Shown: in pieces, positions 41,704 to 50,690 of the stretch
Position numbering within the stretch: the first letter of the stretch is position 1
Layout of the letters: each line of letters opens with the position of its first letter
Source of the DNA: a virus
DNA length: 52,004 nucleotides
Direction: 5' to 3' (one strand)
Virus record (IMG/VR): IMGVR_UViG_3300036828_001086
Coordinates: 1 to 52,004 of that record
The notes under the pieces: generated by a model
Database searches by the model: none
Seen by the model: only the letters and a program-made list of their open reading frames with translations
Told to the model about the DNA's origin: nothing
Made by a program: the position numbers and the translations under genes

Positions 41704-42125
41704 GCACCACCGGACCGGGAGTCAGCTCGTACGCCTTCGACCGGCGTGACGCGGCCCGTCAACGGGCGGCGTCGCTTGAGGTCAAGGTGGTGAGCGCCAA
41801 CGGGTTCGTTCAGGCCGCGGGTGCCGGGGAGGGTCTGGTCGACGTGGTCTTTCCCAACTGGTATGTGGAGAAGCCGGCCATCAGTTTCGGTGGCGAGCTG
41901 GCCAACCAGTCCCCGGTGGCGGGGAAGTTCCCGACGGTGAGCGTCGTGGTCACCAGTTGGAGCACACAGGACCGCAACTTCAACACCTACTACCTGGGGG
42001 CGACGCTGGCGGTGGTGACGACCGGTCCGCCTGACCAGGTGTTGATCGTGCATTGGCAGGCCGAGGGTAAAGCGTTGTCGGCGCCCGGCGATATCGGACC
42101 GACCAACGCCACCGGGAACGCGTAA
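41700..42125 (+). CDS. Minor tail protein, small
   Basis: A 141-residue protein directly behind the hub with a four-base overlap. The core is beta-rich: LVDVVFPNWYVEKPAISFGG, KFPTVSVVVTSWSTQDRNF, QVLIVHWQAEGKAL. The pattern of a receptor or jelly-roll-like domain measuring about 110 residues, with an aromatic centre, is frequent in actinophage minor tail genes at this place. It probably forms part of the tip. No specific family name can be given. Confidence 0.7.
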   Translation: MSTTGPGVSSYAFDRRDAARQRAASLEVKVVSANGFVQAAGAGEGLVDVVFPNWYVEKPAISFGGELANQSPVAGKFPTVSVVVTSWSTQDRNFNTYYLGATLAVVTTGPPDQVLIVHWQAEGKALSAPGDIGPTNATGNA

Positions 42126-42134
42126 AGGAGCGTC

Positions 42135-43484
42135 ATGGCGGGACTGAGCCAGCACTATCAGCTACAGAAACTGGACAAGGGCGACCCGTTCTCCACGAGC
42201 GGGCAGAAGTACACCACCACTGACCGCGATTCCATTGACCGGCTGCTCTACATGGGAGCGGAGGGTCATCACCATTCGGGAGTGGCTGCCGTCAATCTGG
42301 ACCCGTCGGCCGCTCCCACCTTGGCCCTCGTGACGACCGCGGGTGGCCTGCCTGCGGGTCAGCGGGTCTGGTACAAGTACACGTGGGTTGACTCGCGGGG
42401 TTTCGAGACGGCGCCCAGCCCGGAGGGGCAGATCGATCTGCCCACCGCGATCGCTGATCCGGCGTCGCCCGCTCTGGCCGTTTCGCCTACCGGGGGCACG
42501 CTGCCCGCCGGCGGTTACTTCTACGCGGTCAGCGCCTACACGGGGACCAGCGCAGCGGAGACGAGTGCAGCGAACGCCTATACCACCCTTATCGGTAATA
42601 CCTGCACGGTGGCGATCATCTTTGCCACGTTGCCGGTCGGGGCTACAGGCTGGAATATCTATCGTCGTCAGCCGAGCGGTTCGGACTATCTGTTTCTGCA
42701 GAGCGTGCCCACGGGGGCGACCCCTCCGGATTCGTGGGTCGATGACGGTTCGATCACCCCGAACCCGAATCGTCGTATCCCGTCGGGCAACCTGACCAGT
42801 TCGACGAACTCGGTCACGGTCACGGTGCCGACGGTGCCGATCGGTTACACGTGGAACCTGTATCGGACCCTGCAGTCAGGGGTTTACGACAACAGCCTGT
42901 TGCACAACGTGGTGGAGACCACCGTGGAGGGCGGCACGATCATCACGCCCACCTACCCCGACGTGGGCGCCTTCACGTTCCCGGGGGCGCCGCCGGTGTC
43001 CAGCGAGCTGATCGGCACGGCCCCGCAGATCAACCTGGCCACCGACGTGACCGGCTCTCTTCCGGCGGGGTCGGTCGCTACGCATCCCTTCGTGGTCACG
43101 TTCAACTTCCCTGGACCGGTGAGCGTGCAGACGGGGAAGAGCGTCTGGGTTTGCGATTTCACGGGGGCGACGCTGATCTCGGCTCGAGCTGCGCTCGGTC
43201 GAAGCTCGGTGCCCGCTTCAACGCCCGTTCTCGTGGACGTGCTCAAGGGTTCGGGGGCGACGCCGACTTACGTCTCGATGTATTCGTCTGCCAGTCCGGT
43301 TTATCCGTCCGTGCCGGTTGCTTCCCAGATCGGATTAGCGGTGACACCGGTCATCTCCGCCATTAATCGGGGTGACTCGTTGTCTATTGACGTTCGCCAA
43401 GCCGGGGGTGGGGCGACACCAACGGACCACGACCTGACCGTGAGTGTGTTGCTGGTCGTGAACGTCACCGGGATGGGTATCTGA
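42135..43484 (+). CDS. Minor tail protein with fibronectin-like repeats
   Basis: A 449-residue protein. An N-terminal anchor (residues 1-50, including YMGAEGHHHSG) is followed by two or three FN3-like modules of the type seen in phage tails (GQRVWYKYTWVDSRGFETAP; GGYFYAVSAYTGTSAAET; ATGWNIYRRQPSGSDYLFLQ; YTWNLYRTLQSGVYDNSLL), and a C-terminal beta domain (TGKSVWVCDFTGATLISARA) that often ends actinophage tail proteins. TAAAGGAGCG precedes ATG 42135. It probably forms a short tip fibre or spacer. Confidence 0.75.
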   Translation: MAGLSQHYQLQKLDKGDPFSTSGQKYTTTDRDSIDRLLYMGAEGHHHSGVAAVNLDPSAAPTLALVTTAGGLPAGQRVWYKYTWVDSRGFETAPSPEGQIDLPTAIADPASPALAVSPTGGTLPAGGYFYAVSAYTGTSAAETSAANAYTTLIGNTCTVAIIFATLPVGATGWNIYRRQPSGSDYLFLQSVPTGATPPDSWVDDGSITPNPNRRIPSGNLTSSTNSVTVTVPTVPIGYTWNLYRTLQSGVYDNSLLHNVVETTVEGGTIITPTYPDVGAFTFPGAPPVSSELIGTAPQINLATDVTGSLPAGSVATHPFVVTFNFPGPVSVQTGKSVWVCDFTGATLISARAALGRSSVPASTPVLVDVLKGSGATPTYVSMYSSASPVYPSVPVASQIGLAVTPVISAINRGDSLSIDVRQAGGGATPTDHDLTVSVLLVVNVTGMGI

Positions 43485-43487
43485 GTC

Positions 43488-45092
43488 GTGCATATCACTG
43501 GTTCGCGGGTCGCTTACGACACCGGTTTCCCCGGTTACAACATCTTCTCCACTGGTTACCCGAAGGCGTGGCAGATCGTGGCTGGGCTGCGGTTGGGTGG
43601 CGGCGGGTTCGCGATCATTGACCAACAGCTGACGGCCGGCTATCCGAGTTCGTCGAACAACTACCAGATCCGCATGTACCGACTCAATTCTGACATGTCT
43701 GTCTCGGAGGCGGTGTATTTGTCGAAGGACGCCACCGACACGCCCGGATCGGCGATTGCCGGTGCGTCGGTCGTGTCCGGCACCAGCGAGGTGGCGTTCA
43801 CCACGTCCAACGTGGCGTCTCAGGTCAGCGTCGGGTTGCACTGTTACACCTACGACTTTTCCGGCACTCCGGCGTTGACGTCCTCGAACGAGTTGCCCGG
43901 TTCCCAGTTTGGCGGTGTTGGCGGTGGGCGCGTCCCGATCGCTTGCCTGGCGCCGGGTTTGAGCGTGGCCGTCCCGAACAACAGCCTCGCTTTCCAGGGG
44001 ATTCTCGGTCTGGCCTGGCAGTGGTCGGAGGGCATCATCGTGATCACCGGCGGCTCCCCGGCGCCGATGATCAATGTGCCCTCCTGGCACACCACCATCG
44101 TGTCGAATAATGCGGTGGGCGGGAACTACTACATCACCGATATCGCCCGCCTGTCGTCTAGCACTTTCGTGGTGATCGCGGTGAAGGGCAACACCGGCGG
44201 GAGCGGTGCGGCGGTTGGGCAGGCCACCTTCCTGATGCAGATGGACACGTCCGGCAACATTCTCTCCCAATCCCAGGTCCCGGAGTCTCTTATTTCTACT
44301 GTGTCTCAAGGCTACGAGCGTCTTTACGGACCGTATTTCCAGCGTGATCTTACCGGTGGACTGTACCTGAGCTTCATCAACGAAGCCGGTTATGTCGCCG
44401 CTGCCGGCAGTATGGGTGCGCCGTTGGTCATCGCCTTGGATCCCTCCACCGGGCAACCGTCGGGCGGGGTGTTCCATCAAAAGAATATTCTGCCGCTGGG
44501 GCCAGGCTTCGGTAACGCACATCCCCAGCCCTACGGGGATTTCACCCGGATCATCCACGCGTCGGGCATCGGTGGCGGGCGGTGGTTCTGCTTGACCCCA
44601 CAGAAGGTCTGTGTGATTCAGCAGTCGGTGGCAGATGCGGGTACCGGCGGGCCGGCGGCGTACGGAACTTACGTCGATCGGTCGTACTGGGGGGCGAGTG
44701 CCAGCCGTGATTTCCCGACGCCCCCCGATCTCAGCCCGCCCGGGTCGTGCATCGGCCTGTTCCCGGCCCCGTTCCCCGGCGCTCCGCCCACCAATCCCGG
44801 GTATTACTACACCGCTATCTTCGCTTTGTCGGCCAACAACGCTATCTGCGTCACCTCCGACTACACCCCTGGCACCGTGGTGCCGGGGCCGATCGGGGCG
44901 ATCGCGGGGACGCCCGGCTTCTTCACTCCCGCGGGGTCGACGGTGCCGGCCAACCTGGCCGCCCTGAGCGGGCTCTTCGGCGTGGGGCCGTATGGTACGG
45001 ACACGGCGTGGGCGACCGGTCAGTACGTCACCACCGCCGACGGAGCCGCCAACCACTGGACCGCCACGGGCTGGGTGGCAGGGAAAGCCTGA
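43488..45092 (+). CDS. Minor tail protein of unknown fold
   Basis: A 534-residue beta-rich protein from GTG 43488, three bases after the preceding stop. The middle holds several similar strands with SSTFVVIAVKGNTGGSGAAV, SFINEAGYVAAAGSMGAPLV and GGGRWFCLTPQKVCVIQQSV, which could be a beta-propeller or beta-helix. The C-terminal GTDTAWATGQYVTTADGAAN with WTATGWVAG is a short motif commonly placed at the end of actinophage tip proteins and may bind carbohydrate. Receptor recognition is likely by position only. Confidence 0.68.
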   Translation: MHITGSRVAYDTGFPGYNIFSTGYPKAWQIVAGLRLGGGGFAIIDQQLTAGYPSSSNNYQIRMYRLNSDMSVSEAVYLSKDATDTPGSAIAGASVVSGTSEVAFTTSNVASQVSVGLHCYTYDFSGTPALTSSNELPGSQFGGVGGGRVPIACLAPGLSVAVPNNSLAFQGILGLAWQWSEGIIVITGGSPAPMINVPSWHTTIVSNNAVGGNYYITDIARLSSSTFVVIAVKGNTGGSGAAVGQATFLMQMDTSGNILSQSQVPESLISTVSQGYERLYGPYFQRDLTGGLYLSFINEAGYVAAAGSMGAPLVIALDPSTGQPSGGVFHQKNILPLGPGFGNAHPQPYGDFTRIIHASGIGGGRWFCLTPQKVCVIQQSVADAGTGGPAAYGTYVDRSYWGASASRDFPTPPDLSPPGSCIGLFPAPFPGAPPTNPGYYYTAIFALSANNAICVTSDYTPGTVVPGPIGAIAGTPGFFTPAGSTVPANLAALSGLFGVGPYGTDTAWATGQYVTTADGAANHWTATGWVAGKA

Positions 45093-45096
45093 TGGC

Positions 45097-46239
45097 ATGA
45101 GCTGGGAAACCGACATCCTCAACGGCTTGGGCGCCCCCGGGTCGGGCAACAACGTCCAGAAGCTGGACGCCTGGAACGCCTGCGAGGGAAACAAGGCCGG
45201 TGCGTCAGGGCTGCCGATCAACAATCCGTTCAACACCACTTACTCGGGCTTCGGTGGGGTGTCGGTCAACAGTGCTGGGGTGAAATCCTATCCGAACTGG
45301 GCGTCGGGTCTGTCTGCCACCTTGGCCACCCTGAGAAGCTCCTACTACACCGCCATTGTGGCCAATCTGACCGGCGACGGGACGGGCTCCCAGTTCGCCG
45401 GTGCCGTCGGGGCATCGCCGTGGGGCACAAGTGGGTCCTGTATCGCCAGGGTGATGGGAACCGTGGTGGGCGGGGGCGACCCGGGCGGTGGCGGTGGTGG
45501 CGTCGGCGGCAGTGATGTCGGCAACATCGGCAAGGCGCACACCGTGTTCTCGGTCACTACTGATCCGGAATTCCGGCCGGCGCCGCCCGTCATCGTCACC
45601 AGCAATCAGTTCCCGGCTGGCTACAAAGGCCAGTTCACCCCTGTCCCCACTGCTGCCCAACTGCCGCAGCAGCAGGGTGAAGGCATTGACTTGCCCTATT
45701 TCTTCGAATGGGCGTTCTCCAACACCGGAACCTTCGTGTACCACGGCGGATGGCAGGGACCGCTATCCACACCTCCGCCGACCGATCCGGGATATACCGC
45801 TTTCCTCGGCATCATCGGTGCCATCTACGACAACAACGGCAACACCGGTCTCACCATTGCCGACCAAACTTCCCCCTATGTGATCACCACGGGCTCGCAG
45901 CAACCGGTGACCCTGTACCCGACCTACACGCAACGCTTCGACTACCAACTGATGGCCGGAGCGGGGCTGCCTCAGACCAATGACGACTCGGTGTGGTACG
46001 GAGAATGCATCTACACGTGGCGTTCGCTCCAGGTCGTCTGGACGTACCTGCCGGTGCCACCTCCTCCTCCGATAGTTCGGGGCAAGTTGACCATGGGCGC
46101 CCAGTCGCTGCGCCCACGGGTCCCTTTCGTTTCAACGACCGTTCCTTCGACGGCGGTCACGCTCGGCGTCAGCGGCTCGGGTGTGCCCAGCGCGGGAGGC
46201 AACCTTCAGTTCGGTCCAAGCTCAGTGCGTCCACGGTGA
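45097..46239 (+). CDS. Tail protein with lysozyme-like peptidoglycan domain
   Basis: A 380-residue protein. Residues 1-120 (ETDILNGLGAPGSGNNVQKL, AWNACEG, NPFNTTYSGFGG, NSAGVKSYPNW, GASPWGTSG) match the lysozyme-like domain often found in actinobacterial lysins and tail proteins. A Gly-rich linker (GGGDPGGGGGGVGG) leads to a beta-rich domain (residues 150-330) and a Pro-rich end. Glu at about residue 31, in NACEGNKAG, is the likely catalytic acid. The family often has EGG at this point. It may cut cell wall locally at entry. ATG 45097 is chosen because the domain starts there; an in-frame extension is not needed. Confidence 0.72.
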   Translation: MSWETDILNGLGAPGSGNNVQKLDAWNACEGNKAGASGLPINNPFNTTYSGFGGVSVNSAGVKSYPNWASGLSATLATLRSSYYTAIVANLTGDGTGSQFAGAVGASPWGTSGSCIARVMGTVVGGGDPGGGGGGVGGSDVGNIGKAHTVFSVTTDPEFRPAPPVIVTSNQFPAGYKGQFTPVPTAAQLPQQQGEGIDLPYFFEWAFSNTGTFVYHGGWQGPLSTPPPTDPGYTAFLGIIGAIYDNNGNTGLTIADQTSPYVITTGSQQPVTLYPTYTQRFDYQLMAGAGLPQTNDDSVWYGECIYTWRSLQVVWTYLPVPPPPPIVRGKLTMGAQSLRPRVPFVSTTVPSTAVTLGVSGSGVPSAGGNLQFGPSSVRPR

Positions 46240-46250
46240 AAGGATGAACG

Positions 46251-46604
46251 ATGGCTCGTATCTCGACCGCAGAGGCTGACGTTGCCCAGAACGCGGCCAT
46301 CGTCCCCTCCACCACCTACTACCTGTCCCTGCATACCGTCGACCCGGGCATCACCGGGACTGGCGAGGGCACCGACGGCCGCAAGGCCATCACCTTCGCC
46401 GCCTCCTCGGGCGGCAGTCAGGCGTCCAACAGCGCCCAGTCGTGGCCCTCCGCGGTCGGCGGTCAGAGCTACGTCTACTTCGGTCTCTGGACGGCGATCA
46501 CGGCGGGAACCTATCTGCGGGGCGGGACACTGACCCCGGTCACACCCGGCGTCGGCGCCGCCATCTCGATCCTCTCGGGCGCCATCATTCTCACCGCGTC
46601 GTGA
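46251..46604 (+). CDS. Tail appendage protein, paralogue of 16392
   Basis: A 117-residue beta protein after GAAAGGATGAACG. It shares with the 129-residue protein at 16392 the core KAITFAASSGGS, a central YVYFGLWTAITAGTYLRGG strand pair and a similar C-terminus (AISILSGAIILT). The two differ in their N-terminal 40 residues. The family is common in actinophage minor tail loci. Its stop overlaps the next GTG. Confidence 0.75.
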   Translation: MARISTAEADVAQNAAIVPSTTYYLSLHTVDPGITGTGEGTDGRKAITFAASSGGSQASNSAQSWPSAVGGQSYVYFGLWTAITAGTYLRGGTLTPVTPGVGAAISILSGAIILTAS

Positions 46605-47098
46605 CACTCGTCGTCGACCAACCGGACTCCAGTCCGGGCATCGGAGCAGCGCCGGTAACCCAGGACGCGGCACCGCCACCGGCAAATCCCAGCCTCTCGG
46701 CCATGATGTTCGGGGTCAACCTTCTCAGCGGCGGGCCCGCGGTCTTCAGATTCGGTGTCAGCACCTTTGGGACCGACACCTTCGAGTACCCCACCGCTAC
46801 CGGTTCCGCCGTCCCCCACGGGGTGTTCCAGGGTATCGCCACGGCCGGGATGACAATCGGGACGACCTCCGTAACCGAAGTGGCTTTGGTTCAGCTATCG
46901 GCGACGGCGCGCCTGCTGGTCGACACCACGGGCATCCTGACCGGTGCCGGGAACATCGTCTTCGCCGCTTCAGGTACGGCCACCACCACCGGCGGGACCG
47001 TCTCGAGCAATGGCAGGGGAGCGATAAACTTCGGTGGAACCGGGATAGTTACCTACTCCGGCGGGGATCCTGCGGTCGGATTCATTCCCGTCGACTAG
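46601..47098 (+). CDS. Small protein with two 20-residue fibre units
   Basis: A 165-residue protein from GTG 46601 (overlapping the preceding stop). The N-terminal half is Pro/Gly-rich, then from about residue 78 it carries GIATAGMTIGTTSVTEVALV and QLSATARLLVDTTGILTGAG, which follow the same pattern as the giant array at 28941, and then GNIVFAASGTATTTGGTVSS-type repeats. Thus the repeat family is spread over both adhesin regions. It is probably a virion surface or fibre protein. Confidence 0.7.
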   Translation: MTLVVDQPDSSPGIGAAPVTQDAAPPPANPSLSAMMFGVNLLSGGPAVFRFGVSTFGTDTFEYPTATGSAVPHGVFQGIATAGMTIGTTSVTEVALVQLSATARLLVDTTGILTGAGNIVFAASGTATTTGGTVSSNGRGAINFGGTGIVTYSGGDPAVGFIPVD

Positions 47099-47114
47099 CT
47101 GTCGAGGGAGAGCT

Positions 47115-47966
47115 ATGCCGAACACGATCCTGAACGATCCGGCTGCTGGCAACAATGCAGCCGACTACGCCGTCCAGGCCCGCCCGGATAAGGGTGACGT
47201 CGACGCCTGGATTGCAGGATTCTCCGGCACCGGGGTGGTGTCCGGGGCGGCTGTCACTTCGAGCGGCAGTCTGGGTCTGTCGGTAGCAGCGGGGACGATC
47301 CTGCGTGGCGGCGTCCAGAGCACCGTCTCGGGCAGTTCCCTCACTCTGGCCACGGCCGACACCACCAACCCCCGGACCGACCTCGTCGTGTGGACGTTCG
47401 GCACCGGCTATCAGCTCATCGCCGGTACACCGGCGGCGTCCCCGGTGTGGCCGAGCTTCAACCCGACAACGCAAGTTCTTCTGGCCATGGTGGTCGTACC
47501 CGCGGCCGCCGGCTCGGTCAGCAGCGCCAACATCGTGGACAAGCGGGTGGTGATCCTGCCCACGGCTTCCTCCCCGAGCCGTCAGACGGCCTCGCATGTC
47601 ACCACGTCCCTGCTGGCGTTCGGGTCGGCCACCGGCACGCAGGAGCAGTCCTCGATCTCCCTGGCCAAGTCGTACCGCCTGCTTTCGGTGACAACGTCCG
47701 TTGCCGCCAGGGTCCGCCTGTATGACCGGGCGTCCAAGCAGGCAGCCGACGCCACCAGGGCGATCGGCAATCGACCGACGGGCGATCATGGCCTGATGTT
47801 CGAGTTCGTCGGCTCGCCCACGCTGCTGTCCTGCGATGTGTCCCCACCCGCCATCGGGTCTTCGATGGAAACGACGCCGACGGTTACCATCCCCCTCACC
47901 GTTGACAATCTGTCGGCTACGAGCGGGGCGATCACGGTGACGATGCTGTTCTTCGCCCAGGAGTGA
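47115..47966 (+). CDS. Minor tail protein, fibre base type
   Basis: A 283-residue protein. The opening (GVQSTVSGSSLTLATADTTN, PRTDLVVWTFGTGYQ) is the typical tail protein domain that carries the base of a fibre and is widespread in actinophages. The C-terminal 120 residues (SYRLLSVTTSVAARVRLYDR, ADATRAIGNRPTGDHGLMFE) form a beta-sandwich tip domain. GAGGGAGAG precedes ATG 47115; its stop lies one base before the next ATG, so the two are probably one assembly. Confidence 0.74.
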   Translation: MPNTILNDPAAGNNAADYAVQARPDKGDVDAWIAGFSGTGVVSGAAVTSSGSLGLSVAAGTILRGGVQSTVSGSSLTLATADTTNPRTDLVVWTFGTGYQLIAGTPAASPVWPSFNPTTQVLLAMVVVPAAAGSVSSANIVDKRVVILPTASSPSRQTASHVTTSLLAFGSATGTQEQSSISLAKSYRLLSVTTSVAARVRLYDRASKQAADATRAIGNRPTGDHGLMFEFVGSPTLLSCDVSPPAIGSSMETTPTVTIPLTVDNLSATSGAITVTMLFFAQE

Positions 47967-47967
47967 C

Positions 47968-49911
47968 ATGGCCCTTCAGACGGTAAGCATCATTCCCAAC
48001 AACCCGATAACTCTGCCTCGAAACCTGGCGGCAGAGTGGGGGGCGGGCCTGAGCGCCGCTATCCAGGCGGCAGGGTTGGCGAAGTCCCAGCTCGAGGGCT
48101 TCAACATCTTCAGCCGCATCACCAAGACCTGGGCTCAGGCCACCGCCGGCGGGGCCAGTCCCTCCTTCGTTATCCCGATCAACGTCAAGACCAACGACTT
48201 CATGCTCGTTCAGGTCACGACCGTTTCGGGCACCACCATCACGTTGCCAAGCGGCTGGACGCTCATCCGGGCGGACACCGCAGCCGGTGGGACCGGTCCG
48301 GTCACCCAGTCCCTCTATTCCCGGTACGCGGCAGGCACCGCCGGTCAGCTGTCCACCGATTGCGGCACTACCGTCACCTTCACCCTGTCGAACACGGCCA
48401 CGGCGACGGCGGCGTCGCTGCTGGTCTACGGGGGCGTCGCCTTGTCGGGCGCGGTCAACGTCCAGGGTGTCGCCAGCGCCTCGGTGAATGGCACTACCGC
48501 CACCGCCGGGGCGCTTACCACCACCGTCGCCAATGCCTACGTCCTTCAACTGATCGGGGCTGACGCCGCCAGTCCCGGGTCGACTCTCAGTACTCCGGCT
48601 GGCTACACGGCCAAGGCGAACAACAGCAACAGCTGGCTGCAGACAAACCAGCTCATCACCAGTGGTGCCTTCGACGTTCTCCAGCCGGTGGCGGGGACAA
48701 CCGGCACTCCCACCTGCACTCTGGGCACCACCGGGTCGTGGATCATCCAGACTATTGCCTTGGTCCCGACCGTCTCGGGTGCCAATGCCTTCGTCCCGAC
48801 GGCGACGGCGGTGGCTGGGGGGTCGCTGACGGTCAGCACCACCTACTACTACCGGATCTCGGCGGTGAGCGGGTCCAACAATGGGACAGGCGTCACCATC
48901 CCCTGCGTTGAAGTGTCGGCCGCTACCGCCGGGGCCAACCTGTCGGTCCAGTTGTCGTGGTCGGCGGTCCCCAACGCTGTCGGCTACAGCATCTACGGTC
49001 GCAGCGTCGGGGCCGAGCTCCTGATCGCCACGGTCACCGCCACCACCTACACCGACACGGGAGCGATCACGCCCTCGGCGGCCATGCCCACGGCGGACAC
49101 GACCGCCGACTCCGGTCAGGCGAACTGGGGTGCAAGCCCGGTCTATTCCGGCACCAACACCAAATACAATTATGAGGTATTCCAGTTCACCGACGCTTTG
49201 CAGTCGACCTCTCCGGTCTTTATCCGATTCGATTACGGAACCGGTTCAAGCAGTGCGGGCGTTCCGCAGATGTGGATGCAGGTCGGTACAACCACGAACG
49301 GGACTGGTACGCCCGTTGCTGCCCCGCAATTTCCGCTTTCGGTCACTCTTTCCCAACTTCTTTTCGGTACGGGGTTTTGGAGCAGTACCGTGGCGTCGCC
49401 CTATTATGTTGATACCGACGGTGGTGCGTCGCTCCTGATGGCAGGGTGGGTCAACGCATCCGGTTCGGGTGCTCCAGCGTCCGCCGGGGGCGTCGCAGTC
49501 GTGGAGCGTCTGCGCGAGTGGGACGGTACCCCCAACGGTGAGGGTGTCATGGTCCTCTGGGTGCCAGCGGGCGGTTCATCGGCTCTTTACCAGGCAGTGC
49601 TCATCACCAATAGCCCCGTGCTTGTCTTCTCAGCCGCGACGAGCAATACTCCCATGGGATCCTTTCTCTCCTCGGCGTCGGCAGTACCATCCGGTATCGC
49701 TACGGTTGGATCGACCATCTACGTTTATCCGATGTTGATGGGTACCTCACCGAAGATGAGTGGTCCGAGCAAGCATGTCGTTATCGCCTATTTTGGCGAC
49801 ATGGCATCGGGTTCGAGTTTTACGGTCACACATTACGGGGCATCTCACACGTTCCTGAAGTCAAATAGCAACCTACCGGCCAGTAACTACATGTGCTTCA
49901 AAACGGCATGA
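47968..49911 (+). CDS. Tail fibre / receptor-binding protein, modular
   Basis: A 647-residue protein. N-terminal anchor (1-50), beta-sandwich module (about 50-270, TKTWAQATAGGASPSFVIPI to WIIQTIALVP), FN3-like module (275-380, TYYYRISAVSGSNNGTGV, AVGYSIYGRS), and a C-terminal domain from about residue 390 (YNYEVFQFTDALQSTSPVFI, VPQMWMQVGTTTNGTGTPV). From about 49130 the codons shift towards T/A third positions, unlike the preceding part, which suggests the receptor-binding end was acquired separately. Its stop overlaps the next start. Confidence 0.76.
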   Translation: MALQTVSIIPNNPITLPRNLAAEWGAGLSAAIQAAGLAKSQLEGFNIFSRITKTWAQATAGGASPSFVIPINVKTNDFMLVQVTTVSGTTITLPSGWTLIRADTAAGGTGPVTQSLYSRYAAGTAGQLSTDCGTTVTFTLSNTATATAASLLVYGGVALSGAVNVQGVASASVNGTTATAGALTTTVANAYVLQLIGADAASPGSTLSTPAGYTAKANNSNSWLQTNQLITSGAFDVLQPVAGTTGTPTCTLGTTGSWIIQTIALVPTVSGANAFVPTATAVAGGSLTVSTTYYYRISAVSGSNNGTGVTIPCVEVSAATAGANLSVQLSWSAVPNAVGYSIYGRSVGAELLIATVTATTYTDTGAITPSAAMPTADTTADSGQANWGASPVYSGTNTKYNYEVFQFTDALQSTSPVFIRFDYGTGSSSAGVPQMWMQVGTTTNGTGTPVAAPQFPLSVTLSQLLFGTGFWSSTVASPYYVDTDGGASLLMAGWVNASGSGAPASAGGVAVVERLREWDGTPNGEGVMVLWVPAGGSSALYQAVLITNSPVLVFSAATSNTPMGSFLSSASAVPSGIATVGSTIYVYPMLMGTSPKMSGPSKHVVIAYFGDMASGSSFTVTHYGASHTFLKSNSNLPASNYMCFKTA

Positions 49912-50690
49912 CCGCCTCTCCCCGCTTGTTCACCAGCGTGGCCGGGGCGTCCGGAGGTGGAACGACCCAGGCGGCCACGCTCGCCTCCCTGGCCGCGGGG
50001 GATGACGTCCTGGTCGCCACCTTTACCACCGGAGCCCAGACCATCACGGGTGTCTCCGATGGCACCAACAGCTACGCCAAGATCGGCTCGGTCACCAGCA
50101 CGCCGGGTACCGCGGAGCTGTGGGCGGCGTTGAACGTCGCCGCCTCTGCCATCCCCCAAACCGTCACGGCAACGTGGTCGGCCACTGCGGCCTTCGCTTC
50201 GCTGTGGGCAGCCGATATGCGAGGACTGGTCACGGCCAGCCTCCTCGACGCCAACAACACGGCCACGGGGACAAGCACGATCATGACCGGGCCGACCATC
50301 ACCTCGGCGGCCGTTCTGGAGATGCAGATAGCCCTGTTCGTCGGAGCGGGTAAGCCGCTCTTGGTTACGCCGAACACGTCGGGTTGGATAGCGTGGACGA
50401 ATTCGGCCATGCACGCCAACGGATTCGGCGTGGCCGCTCTTCAGGCCCCTGGGGTCTCGAATTCTGTGACTTGGAACCAGACGAGCTCCAGCACCTACGC
50501 GGTGTACGCTGCCGCGCTCAAGGCCACGGCCGCAACCACACCCGTTATGGGTACGAACGGGCAGTTGACCGCGCCCGGCAACGTGCAATTCGCCACTGCT
50601 CGTCGTGTCGTCGCCGTCTCGCCCGCGTTGCCCTACCCGGCTGTCCTCGGCCAGGTGTGGCCCTCGTCCTTCGGCGTATCGTCGCCATGA
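49908..50690 (+). CDS. Beta-sandwich adhesin module protein
   Basis: A 260-residue protein. Residues 10-200 form the beta-sandwich module also seen in 20975, 25413 and 47968: LASLAAGDDVLVATFTTGAQ, ITGVSDGTNSYAKIGSVTST, TAELWAALNVAASAIPQTV. A short unit (TPVMGTNGQLTAPGNVQFAT) and a Pro-rich end follow; the giant protein ends in a similar GFWGVPIGA. ATG 49908 is preferred over GTG 49893 because it makes the four-base overlap with the upstream stop. It is the last structural gene before the lysis genes. Confidence 0.7.
   Translation: MTASPRLFTSVAGASGGGTTQAATLASLAAGDDVLVATFTTGAQTITGVSDGTNSYAKIGSVTSTPGTAELWAALNVAASAIPQTVTATWSATAAFASLWAADMRGLVTASLLDANNTATGTSTIMTGPTITSAAVLEMQIALFVGAGKPLLVTPNTSGWIAWTNSAMHANGFGVAALQAPGVSNSVTWNQTSSSTYAVYAAALKATAATTPVMGTNGQLTAPGNVQFATARRVVAVSPALPYPAVLGQVWPSSFGVSSP

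Noticed and set aside
43335-45239. Minus-strand open frame of 634 codons opposite minor tail genes
   Set aside because: The product is R/G/P/H-rich with no plausible fold and spans the boundaries of three well-supported plus-strand genes.
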